Positions 1 through 10,164 of a stretch of 64,000 nt of DNA are shown here, piece after piece. The DNA is taken from NCBI GenBank assembly GCA_016617785.1, contig JADILM010000004.1, forward strand, positions 930,001 to 994,000, read 5' to 3'. The position numbers and the translations under genes are program-made. This DNA comes from Sporobolomyces roseus. Taxonomy: Eukaryota; Basidiomycota; Microbotryomycetes; Sporidiobolales; Sporidiobolaceae. The notes beneath the pieces were generated by a model. That model searched no databases. It was not told the origin of the DNA and worked only from the letters and a program-made list of their open reading frames with translations. Within the stretch, counting starts at the first letter, position 1; each line of letters opens with the position of its first letter.

Positions 1-123
1 CGGCGGGAGCTGTGTGATTCGGTTGAGATTGGAAAGAAGCGATAGTAGGAGGTTGAGGAGATCCAGCGGCTGTTGTTGAAGATATCCCTCAGATCATTGT
101 TCAGCTGAGAAGAAGGGAAAGCT

Positions 124-1748
124 TCACGAACGAGATTCTCCTCTTTCATTCCTCGCTTTCCGTTTCCCGCTCGAACTTCCCCAAGTCTTACTTCGCTTGA
201 CCTTCCCACCTTCCTTCCCTGCATCTGTACTCTTTCTCAGCCGTCTTCGTTCTATACTTTTGTCACTCCCTCTTCTCGCCAGCTCGGCACCTTTCAATCT
301 CTGTTCCTGCTCCTTCTCGACCGCTAGAGTTCCCCCTAGATTTGGTGATGGTACAGCAGTCGAAGGTGCAGTCGATATCGGGGTCGACGAACTAGGCTCT
401 ACTCCCTTCTTCTTTTGTCGTTCCGCATCTACTGGAGGTTCCAATCCAATCATGAAGTGACTTTGTTGCTCTATCAGGAATTCCAACACTTCTTTTCCCT
501 TTCCATGTTCTCCTGCTTGTTCCTGAGCGCCTCCACCACCTGCGCCTCCAATTCCAGGTGACGACACTCCTGGACTACCAGGCAATTTCCCTTCGACGAA
601 ACCGGGGAATCCAAGTAACGCTCCATGACTTCCTTCTCGTCGAGATGAGACTAGTCCAGGTTGGAAGACGACAGCGAGATTCGACGCTGTCATGAGATTC
701 TTGGCGGAACATCTGGCGAAAACGGAAAGGAAATCGAGGAGGTAAAGGAGAAGATATCGAGATGCTGGAGGAAGGAGGGAGATTAGGTGTCGGTAAGCTG
801 CAACTGAGTCTGCGATAGGTTGTGGCCGTTCTATGGAAAAGTATAAGGGTGAGCTGTGCGAGTTCGTGGATGAATTCGTAAGGAAAAGTGGAAACTTACG
901 AAGAACAGCGGTGAAATCGAGGTATAATCCAGCAGGAATGACAGGTTCCTAAGATTCAACGAAAGTGTCAATCTCCAATCGACGAACAGAGAAGAAAGGA
1001 AGGGAAGGGAAGCTTACGGGTAAAGAGTTTAGATATCTTCGAAGTACACTCGCTGCATCGTGAACGCTGTAACCCGTCCAATCGAAGTCTTTCCCATACC
1101 GCGGTGGTTCATCAAACACTATCTGTAACTGATTGATTCGTTTGTTTGACCCGGAAACCCTGAAAATTCCCTCAGTTTGAGTTGCTGAATGAGGGAAGAG
1201 AGGATTTTTTTTTTTGCGATGTGATCGAAAATAAAAAGAGGGGTTTCGTTTGAAAGTTGGGTAGGAATCGATGGAGGAATAGTGTAACAAGAGTTTGTCA
1301 GTCAATGGAACGGTGAATGAAGTGAGGCGATGAGAATGCACCTGTTTCTTTAAGCATCATACCGCATTTCGCTACTACGATCGGTACATAACCATAAACA
1401 TATTGTTTCCCATCTCTGTAAATCCCAATTGATCAGTCTATCAGCAAGAGAGAGAAGGAGGTGAGAGACTCACGCTCCAACCATGCTAATCGCAACACTC
1501 GCATACTGGAGACTCTGTTCCAAACTGACTCCAAACACTCTACCTTTGCCATCTTTACCTCTCTCGAGACCTCTACCCGGTGGAATATAATTCGAAGTCG
1601 CTCCTCCTGGTTGACCGAGATTGAGTGATCTTGTATTCGAACTTGATGAAGTCTGATTCTGATTCTTCTTGCTGTCCTTGCTAGTAAACATTTTCCACCA
1701 TTTCACTAATGAAGCCTTGGAGGGCGGTGGTTGATCATAGTCGGCCAT
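124..1748 (-). CDS. RhoGAP-domain protein (Sac7-like Rho GTPase activator), 3' end uncertain
   Basis: Predicted GTPase-activating protein that switches off a Rho-type GTPase, probably in cell-wall or actin control. The first exon starts MADYDQPPPS and reads into VFGVSLEQSLQYASVAIS, a segment that precedes the catalytic domain in Sac7-type fungal RhoGAPs. After an intron, YVYGYVPIVVAKCG leads to the arginine-finger region EGIFRVSGSNKR and then VHDAASVLRRYLNSLP. Further exons give EPVIPAGLYLDF and the domain end NLMTASNLAVVFQP. A disordered, basic tail follows. At least four introns are visible, the donors near 1471 and 1017 being clear GTGAGT and GTAAGC. The open frame stops at 124, but a further short intron would let the gene run off the left edge. 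It is divergent from the gene at 2030. The family call is firm; the Sac7 subgroup is an inference from recalled similarity. Confidence 0.82.
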
Positions 1749-2029
1749 CTAATGGCGACGAGAGAGAGAGAGAGGGAAAGGGAAGAAGGGGAGAGAAAGA
1801 AATGACAACAAAGTTGAACCTTGATTGTATGCTGGACTCGGGGTACTGCTGAGAGGGTCGTGAGAACTAGGTGCCAGCTACTAGAGGCTAAGCCGTATGA
1901 GAGCGGTTGTCGGAAAGTGGGTGGTGAGAAGGAGGTTCGAGAAAAAGGGGGAGCGAATCTCTTCTCCTTTGCTTCTCCTCCTTATCTTCGCTCTTGCTCT
2001 TTGCATCACAGGAGACTGATATTGGACAT

Positions 2030-2984
2030 GACTTCGTTCACTCCAGCAGCGTCCCCTTTCGCCTCCGACTGTCTTAACGACAATTACTATTCCGACGGCA
2101 CCTCCTACAGCTACTCTTCGCTCTACTACTCCCCTCATGAGACCTCGTTGAACTTCGGCTATGATGGAACAGTAACAAACGACCCGCAAAGTTACGGACC
2201 GGCTCATGCTCTGCAAAGCACCACGACAGACGACTCCCTTTCCTTGACTCCTGCTGCCTCCTCCATCAACTCGCCTGCGCCTGCGAAACCCGCAGAATCG
2301 AAGTCGCGAATAAATTCCTCTTCAAGCCTTGATTCTGGAGTACAGGAAAACTCAAATGACAGAGGTATGTTTGGATTCCGTCGCAGTGGTCGAATTTCAG
2401 TGCTGACTTCGAACCACTACTGCTATTCAGGTAGTGCTAGGACGACGTCTCGAGTAGCGAACAATATACGTGCTCTCTGTGAGCACCCCTCGGTGATAGC
2501 CTACCTATCCCAACGCTCTAGTTCCCCTCACACAGCAGAATTCAAGGCGAAGATTCCCAATTACGGTGCTGTTCCGGCAAAGCTTGGACGTGGCAGTACT
2601 CTCGCAAAGAGTATTACGGATAGTGAGGGGAACTCGATTTGTTCAAACGACTCGAAAGCTTCAGATGAGGTGGAGCGACGAGCTCGTTTGCGTTGGAAAG
2701 GTGTTTTACAGGCTACGAGTGTGGTGATCGGTCTGTTCTTGGATACGGGGCTGCCTTGGAGTCAGCAGGACAAGATGGCGAAGGCTGCGGCGGTAACCTT
2801 GTTGGAGATGCGGGTGCCGGAAATCGGTTTCTGTGCGAATCACAATAGGGCACATGCTGTTCTCGGTTATCGACTAGCTCGCAGGGAGTTCTACAAGGAA
2901 TTGGATTTTCACGAAGGGATGCTAACAGGGAAAATTGACGCCGAGGATAACAACGGAACGCTCGATGAAGACTCTTTGTCCTAA
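2030..2984 (+). CDS. Unrecognised protein, one in-frame intron
   Basis: I do not recognise this protein. The chosen start is the ATG at 2030 (MTSFTPAASPF); the same frame is open upstream but looks like leader. The N-terminal third is rich in Ser, Tyr, Asn and Thr and is probably disordered. The C-terminal part looks folded, with RRARLRWKGVLQATSVVIGLF and EMRVPEIGFCANHNRAHAVL, and it ends in an acidic tail. An intron at 2365-2430 has a GTATGT donor, a GCTGAC branch-like site and a TTCAG acceptor. Splicing joins NDRG to SARTTS. The intron is 66 nt with no stop in frame, so an unspliced message would still be translated with 22 extra residues. It is divergent from the RhoGAP gene and convergent with the AVT1 gene. 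That it is a gene is likely from the intron and the length; its function is unknown. Confidence 0.6.
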
Positions 2985-3786
2985 AACGCCATATTGGCGT
3001 ACTATGAGGGTCGAGGTGTATGATGCTTTGCCCTGTCCCTCCTTACGCTTGACCACACAGTACGTCTCTGGATCTTTTCTTCTGTAACCACCTTCTCGAA
3101 TCATTTCTCTTCGGTCCTTACGTTGTCGGTTTTTGTACAGATTCTCACTATTTCTCCTCTTCCTTTCTATGTTTTCGCAATTGACTGTCTCTGTCGCCTT
3201 CGAGTCGTCTCTTTGCCACCCAACGATGAGGACCTGTAGCACAAATTCAGCCTTCGCGATCCTGTGGTCATTTGCGATCGAGCGAGCGGCGAGCGGCGAG
3301 CGGCTGCGGTTCAAAGCTCGGCGTTCGCAGATTCGACACAGAGGAGGGACACTGTCAACGAGAGGAGTCAATACGGAAAGCTGACGAAGCTGTGCATCGC
3401 CAGAAATTGACACTTTCGACAACGACTCGTTTGAGCTATCGCAATCGAGTTAAACTGATGATACACAGCTCGACGTCGCTGAATCGTCGGAAGCAAGGCC
3501 GACGAGCAAGTGATAATCTCGAGCTTGAAAGTTCCGACGTTCAACTCGACTCACTGACAATTTCGAGGAGGACTCGTTCCTGACCTCTCCGAGTCGATTG
3601 AAGCGATCGAGCGAAGCTCAGCGAGAACAAAAGTACAGTGAGAGCGTGAAGGACACGCTGTCAGACTACGAAGCGGGCCACGGGGAACATTACAAAGGAT
3701 TAAAAAAAAGTGGTTGCGCAAGTTGCTCAGTTAGATAAGTAAACTCCTCCCTCAAAACATTCCTCCCATCGCCGGGACCCGACTCA
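2985..3786. other. Gap between convergent genes, no supported gene
   Basis: This 800-base stretch lies between the stops of the unrecognised gene and AVT1. Only short overlapping frames on both strands are open, with no recognisable motif and no convincing splice sites. A small GC-rich tandem (GAGCGGC-like, three copies) lies near 3281-3305. It probably holds the two 3' untranslated regions. Confidence 0.5.
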
Positions 3787-6636
3787 CTAGAACTCTGGTA
3801 AGAAACTCCAAACGGTTCCTACACTCGCCATGATGATACTTACTCCCAACAACACCCAACAAACCATTCTCTCGAATTTCCCTACGACCAATTCCCTCCC
3901 TACTCCTTCGATTAAATGTATTTGCGCGACACTAGGATCGACGATCCCACTCACTATATCTTGGATTTCTCCATCTTCAAGTCCCCCTCCTAATCCTCCT
4001 AACAACCCTGGTCCTACCCTCGCAGGTACTTTCGAATACCCTCCTTCTTCTGCTCCGAGTAGGGTTGAGGAGGAGGAGGAGGGAACAGAAAGTATCAAGT
4101 AGGCTCCTATAGGTCCGATACAACAAATGACGAAAGCGGATGCTGAACCTAAGAAGGAGAGGACTCGATCAAAATCTGGAATCGCGATCGCGACGAGAAC
4201 GAAAATGATTGAGAGAACGGGTCGAAGGACCCAATAACGGATTAGTTGGATTCGACGGGATTTTGAGGAGGTCGAGGGGAGAGAGAGGGAGAGGGAGACG
4301 GAAGAGGAGGTTGAAGGTCGGATTGGGGGAAGCGAGGAATAGACGAGACCACTTTCAGAGGAGGAAGTTGAGAGGGCCGAAGTCATTGGTGGTCGAGAAG
4401 GAGCGGGAGGAGGTGGTGATGGTGATGGGGCAACGGGATGGAGTCCGATCAAGTGTTCAAAAGTTGTAACGAGGGGTTTGTTCGCTACGGCGTATTTGAC
4501 GAGAGGGTTGATCTGTGAGGTGAGGATCGAAATCGACGACCTAGTCAGCTCGGGTTTGAGGAACGAGTCGTTGAAATCGCCTCAAACTCACTGCTACCAT
4601 CCACACTGCAACTTTGGTCAAAGCGACGGGGTACCCAACAGTTTTGGACAGATCTTTCGTAATTTCCGCCGAAACTCCATTCCCAAACCTGTGGAATCAC
4701 TCATCTATCGTCATCAGTACGGAGTAAGCAGCGATGCGTGAGAGGGAGTGAAACGCACATGACATAACCTAGCACTGCGAAAATGAGTGAAACTGAGAAT
4801 GCGATGATATACGCTACATTGATCATAGATGCGAAATGTTGAGGATCTGTGAATACGATCAAGACTGATCAGCTCTTGAGGATCGACAAGCTGAGAAGAG
4901 GACAGCTTGGGAGAGCTCACTTTTCATGTCCCTATAAAGAGACGGTACGACCGCATGACCCGAGAACTACTCTCCTCTCCCCAAAAAATATACATCAGCT
5001 CCCACTCCCACTCACGAGAGAGTACTTAGGGGGGGGGCCTTACACCACTCATCATCAAACCGAAACAAATTGGTAATTTCTTCCAATTCGGTCCCGTGTT
5101 TGTCTCCATCGGATCCCACAAACTTCCTGGTGACTCAGTCTTGATCGTTCCATCCGCTACTATCACTGCCAACAATACGACCGAGGAAAGGATTCCCAAT
5201 AATGAAGTGAGGGATAATAACCTCAAGGGTAAGAAAGTGGTCGGTACCAAACTTACTCCCTCATTCCCTCTGATCAGTTCGAGTTTCGAGAATAAGGGAG
5301 TAGAGAGGTGGGGGCTCACATAAAGTAGGAAAACACTTTGAAAATGTTTGAACTGATTCGAGGAAACAATGAACTGAGACTATCTGCGAAGAGTTCTATT
5401 GCGGCTACACTGAAAGTTCCTAATTCGACCACGAAAAGTGCGTAGATCCATCGACGGGAGCGAGGTCCGAATGCACTGATCAAGACGTCGGCGTAGGTGT
5501 GTTGGGTCGGATCTAACCTCATGAGGGATGCTAACATTTTCGCTGTATCTATTGTTTATCTCTCGAAACTTTGTTGTCAGTTGGAGGAAAATTGAGGGGT
5601 AGGGAAGGAAGAGAGGGAGCTTACAGTTTGTGACGAGTGCACAAAAGAGGAGGAGTAAAATTCCCAAGATCCATCCACCATAAGCGAATGCTAATGGATC
5701 TGCTAATAACCCTACTCCAACTAATACATTCACTCTATATATACAAATATCTCACTCGTCAGTTTTAACGAGTGAAAGGAAAAGGAAAAGGAAAGGAAGA
5801 ATGGAGACGTACGTATTGAATAAAGTTTGACCCCAAGTTGATTCACCCCTATGTTCTTCAATAGCAGCTTTCCAATTCTCTCTACTAAACGTCGAACCTC
5901 TCCTCTGTCTCGCTCCTCCTCCTCCTCCGAGTGAACTTGTACCTCCTATAGATCCTTTTCGACCTCTAATGATTCCGTGTTGAGGGTGTTGAGGGTGAGG
6001 GGTTGAATCGGAGAGTGAGGAGGGTTGGGAAAGGAGTGGAGTACGTTCTGTTGCTGGTTGGGGGAGGAATTGGGCGTGGAGTGAAGAGGAAGTGAGAGAG
6101 GGAGATTGTGGTTGTGGTTGTGGAGGAGGGGAAGTCGAGGGATTCGCAACGAGGATCGAGTGAGGAGGTTGTCGTTGTTGTTTACGAGGTTGTAAGAAGG
6201 AACCTTTTGCGTTACGAGGGAGTTGTTCACCTCCTGTTCGAGGTTGTTGTGGTTGATTGAGATGATCTTGATCTAATTCCTCTTGACTCCAAGAAGTGAC
6301 GTCTACCTCATCTTCTAAGTGATCATCTGTATCTTCTTCTCCATTCGTACTAGTAGTTGGATCCCTCTCGTGACTTGCACCTCTCGCTTCGTTGGATGAA
6401 TCTTGATCATCATCGAACCCTCCATACCCTTGAGGTCTGTACCTATCTTGATCTACGAATGATGGACCAGTTGGCAAGTTCTCTCCGAAGAATCCAGCTG
6501 AACGAGAGAAGGAGAAGACCAAGTCGAGAGATGAACGAAAAGGTGTAGTCGTATCTCCCCCTTGAGTTCGCTGTTGTTGTTGAGATTGTTGGGTTGGTCG
6601 TTGATTTGATGAGATGGGAATACGCCGTGATGACAT
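3787..6636 (-). CDS. AVT1: Vacuolar amino-acid transporter of the AVT1 type (AAAP family)
   Basis: Predicted multi-pass transporter that moves neutral amino acids across the vacuolar membrane. A long cytosolic N-terminal region rich in Ser, Pro and Gln (MSSRRIPISSNQ to about residue 270) precedes the membrane domain. That domain opens with TWGQTLFN spliced to VNVLVGVGLLADPLAFAYGG, the AAAP start. Later exons give HTYADVLISAFGPRSRRW, SLTSLLGILSSVVLLAV, SPGSLWDPMETN, GHAVVPSLYRDM and GYVMFG-like segments in the order seen in yeast Avt1. The last exon carries ATNPLVTTFEHL-like sequence, a Pro/Ser loop and the final membrane spans, ending FLPEF. Many short introns interrupt it. One near 5030 contains a run of nine G on the + strand. 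It shares a 108-base promoter with MRE11. The family is sure; subtype 1 rests on exon-by-exon similarity to Avt1. Confidence 0.88.
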
Positions 6637-6744
6637 TCTCGACTGTGAGAGTGAGGAGAGAGAAGGGAGAAGGAACAGAGATAACCAACTAGTCTCCCTC
6701 TCCCTCTTCCACTCTCACTCTCACTCTCACTTCTTCTGAATAGG
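6637..6744. promoter_or_regulatory. Short bidirectional promoter of AVT1 and MRE11
   Basis: Only 108 bases separate the two start codons, so the upstream elements of both genes must lie here or inside the neighbouring gene. The segment is pyrimidine-rich on the + strand and holds CTCACT-type repeats at about 6711-6731. No TATA box is evident. Confidence 0.6.
6711..6731. repeat. CTCACT hexamer repeat
   Basis: About three and a half copies of a CTCACT unit sit just upstream of the MRE11 start codon, within the shared AVT1/MRE11 promoter. Confidence 0.7.
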
Positions 6745-9700
6745 ATGACTAGTTCTCCAGAGTAAGCTTACAATCTCTTATTACACGTACTCTAGTAGAG
6801 ATTGACGCGCTCTCCTCTCCTCCTTAGACCAGAAGAGAGGTTACCTCAACTCACTCAGCAAATCAAACCCAATGACTGTATAAAGATCCTCCTAGCAACG
6901 GATAACCACATTGGATACGCCGAGAAAGATCCAGTCAGAGGAACTGATTCAATAAACACTTTCAAAGAGATCTTGGACTTGGCCATCGCAAACGATGTCG
7001 ACATGTTGTTATTAGCTGGAGACCTCTTTCATGAGAATCGACCATCTCGTACTTCGTTGTATCAGACCATTTCAGCAATGCGAGAGAAATGTATGGGAGA
7101 TCGTCCAATCTCGTTGGAATTAATCTCGGATGCTGGAATTGGAATATCGAGGGATGCTTCGTATGTCACCCTCTCCTCTCCTCTTGGGAATGTGTAAGAC
7201 GACGAGCTGATACGAGGGAACGTACAGATGGCCAGGTGTGAATTATGAGGATGAGAATTTAAATGTTGGTTTACCAGTTTTCTCAATTCATGGCAATCAT
7301 GATGATCCTCAAGGAGTTGGAGCTGTACGCATCATCACTACTCTCTCTACGTGACTCTCGTCGTCGCTAACGAAGGAAGGGTCGAATAGGAAGGAGCTTT
7401 ATGTGCTTTAGACGTACTCTCCGCCTCAGGTCTGATCAATTATTTCGGACGGATGGAACTACCCGGACAATCGACTACCGACGAAGATGCGACTCAAGAC
7501 GGATTGAAAGTGAAACCCGTCTTGCTTCAGAAAGGTTCGACGAAATTGGCATTGTATGGAATGGGTAATATTAGGGATGATAGATTCATGTACGAGATGA
7601 GTAATCGAAGGATCAACCTTTATAGGCCTAAAGGAGAAGACGAGGACGAATGGTTCAATATCATGTTGGTACATCAAAATCGGTGAACTCAACTTCCTCT
7701 TTCTTTCCCGAGATTTGCGAAAATTGATCAAAGTGGTTTTTTCACATAGTGTCGCTCATGGACCAAACAATTCAGTACCTGATGAAGCATTCGGAGATGA
7801 AGTCAACCTAGTAGTTTGGGGTCACGAGCACGATTGTATCTCTCAAGCTCGACCCGTACCCGTTACGAATCGACCTTATTACATTTCTCAACCCGGTTCT
7901 TCCATTGCCACCTCTCTCGCAAAAGGTGAAGCTATCCCAAAGTACGTCCTCTTCACTGTCCCCTCTCCATCAACCTTCTTGAACTCAGCTAATGAGTCGG
8001 GAAAGTGATTAGACATGTAGGATTGATCAAGATTCAAAACAAAGAATTCGATTTCACTCCTATTCGATTGAGGTCAGTTAGACCTTTCGTGTTTGAGGAA
8101 ATCAGTCTGTATGCGTATCATGATCAACAGACGGAGGATAAGAAGAAACTTTCAAACAAACAAGCCGTAACTAAATATCTCAAAGTAAAGGTGAGTAAAC
8201 GTCTCTCTCTCTCTCTCCCCCCCCCCCTCTCTCTCTCTTGGTTGAAGGAGTGGAAGAAAACTGATGATGGGAGTTTTTTTGGTTTGAATAGGTGAATGAG
8301 TTGATCGATCAAGCAAATAAAGAATGGGACGAATTACATCCAGACGAAGAAGAATCTGAACGACTTTTACCCCTCATTCGTCTTCGTGTAACGTTTTTTT
8401 CCCTTTCTGACTCTGAACGCACAAGTTCTCTTTCTCACGCTCGTTTCGGTAAAATGTGGTTTGGCGTACGTACAGGTCGATTACTCTGGAGGACCCGACG
8501 GAACGAGTCATTTCGAAGTTGGGAACCCACAAAGATTCGGACAAGATTTCGTTGACAAAGTTGCGAACCCTCGAGATCTAGTTCAATTCCATCGTAAATC
8601 AATGCAACGTACGATCTTTTTTTCCTCCCTCTCTCTCCCTCTCTCCTCTTTTGAATACTCGCTGATAAAGAGGGATGAAGAGAGAAATAGGTAAATCTAA
8701 AGTAACTATCAATGAACCGAAACTGGATGATTTAGAACATGCCATGTCGGTAGAAGGAGCAACGGAACAAATGGAAAAGATTACTGTATCTGCATTGGTT
8801 CATGATTATTTGGAAGCTCAAAACTTGAACGTTTTGAGTGAAAGTTTGATTCAGAATGCAGTCGAGGAATTCGTTGGTAAAGGAGATAAAGATGCGGTTG
8901 GAAAGTGAGTAGTCCTCTCCCTTCTCTCTCTCTCTCATTCTTCGTTTGAATGAGCGCCGGAGCTGATGATTGCAAGTGAGAGTGAGATAGCTGGGTAAGG
9001 AAGTTGTTGAAGGAGACTAGGAATGAGATTTTGAAGAAAGGGTACGAACCTAGTAAAGAGGGTCCGGAACATGATGATCTCGAGGACGAGGTAAGTCATC
9101 GTCTCTTCTCTTATTCAGAAAAAGCTCGAATTGACGAACGTAAATTGATGCTTTCAGATGCGTTTGGCGAAAGAAGCGACAGAAGCTAAATATGGTTCAA
9201 AGGTACGTTTTCACCTTGTTCTCTTCTTCACTCTCGGCGACCTCGCTTATAGGGAACCCTCCTTATGCGTAGGGTAAAGGGAAAGGGAAAGCGAAAGATT
9301 CCGATGCATCCGAATCTGAAGAATCTGAAGATCCTAAAGCAAAGAAAGGGAAAGGGAAAGGAAAGGGGAAAGCTCGTGAACCCGATAGTATGGACGATGA
9401 TTCAGACGCTTCGATGGCTTCGAGTGTCGCGAGTTCGAGTAGGGGAGGAGCGAAGGGGAAAGGAAAGGCTACGAAAGCTCCAGCGAAGAAAACCGCTGCG
9501 AAAGGGAAACAAACTAAATTGGTGAGCCTCTCCTCTTACTCAGCGTTGAATATGATGTCGCTGATCCTCTGAGAGCTTCACAGTTTCAACCGATCGACGA
9601 AGGATCTGATGAGGAAAGCGATGAACCTGCTCCGGCGAAGAAACCGTGCGTCCTCTCTTGTCTTCCTCCCTCGTATTACCGCTTCTCCCTGACATCGCAC

Positions 9701-9865
9701 GTGGGATTGCACAGAGCGAAGAAAGCTCCAGCCAAGAAGGTCGTCGCTGCTCCCACCGCTCGCAAACCTCCTGCACGTTCAGCCGCCAAAAAGAAGACAG
9801 AAACGATCGTAATGACTGATTCGGATGAGAGCGAGGAGGAACCAGTAAGGAAGAGGAAGAGATGA
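6745..9865 (+). CDS. MRE11: Mre11 double-strand-break repair nuclease
   Basis: Nuclease subunit of the Mre11-Rad50-Nbs1/Xrs2 complex, which senses and resects DNA double-strand breaks and acts in telomere upkeep. The phosphoesterase motifs appear in order across exons: DNHIGY, GDLFHENRPS, GNHDDP, HQNR spliced to VAHGP, and VVWGHEHDC. The capping domain follows (RPFVFEEISL, VDYSGG, NPRDLVQFHRKS). The C-terminal tail is rich in Gly, Lys and Ser (KGKGKGK), with acidic patches and the end EPVRKRKR, as is usual for DNA-binding tails in this family. The start is taken as ATG 6745: a 17-nt first exon (MTSSP plus two bases) ends at a GTAAGC donor, and the 6762-6827 intron joins it in frame to EPEERLPQ. 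At least ten introns are present. It is convergent with PIF1. Identification is certain; exact exon edges late in the gene are less so. Confidence 0.95.
8201..8239. repeat. CT microsatellite with central C run
   Basis: A CT dinucleotide tract interrupted by about eleven C residues lies at the start of an MRE11 intron. Length variation here is likely, both between strains and as a sequencing artefact. Confidence 0.8.
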
Positions 9866-10164
9866 ACAGTTCACGCTTGAAAGGAAAAGGAAAAAGGAAG
9901 TGCTTGTTACCTAGCTTGTTCAAATCGTATCACAATTCGCAAATTTCGCAAAACTCGTTTTTTCTCTCTCTCTCACACTTTCCGGGATCGAGTCTGGTCA
10001 ATGAGAGGTGCTGGAGAGACAGTGAATGTATTGCGTAGAAGGTGAATGAAGAGAGTTTGAAAATCGAAAGAGATGGGAACTGAACAATGCAAAAACTACG
10101 ATATGCGAGAGAGAGAGAGAGAGGGGTAAAACGAGGAGAAGGTATCGATACAGCGGAGAGGCAA

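Noticed and set aside
1..123. Continuation of the RhoGAP gene off the left edge
   Set aside because: It would need a 40-nt intron with a GTGAAG donor. The resulting frame is not clearly protein-like, so the stop at 124 was kept with a caveat.
3133..3583. Small + strand frames between the unrecognised gene and AVT1
   Set aside because: They are short and overlapping, with no motif and no clear splice sites.
5029..5037. Run of nine G as a possible frameshift in AVT1
   Set aside because: It falls in an intron, so it does not affect the protein, though its length may be a sequencing uncertainty.
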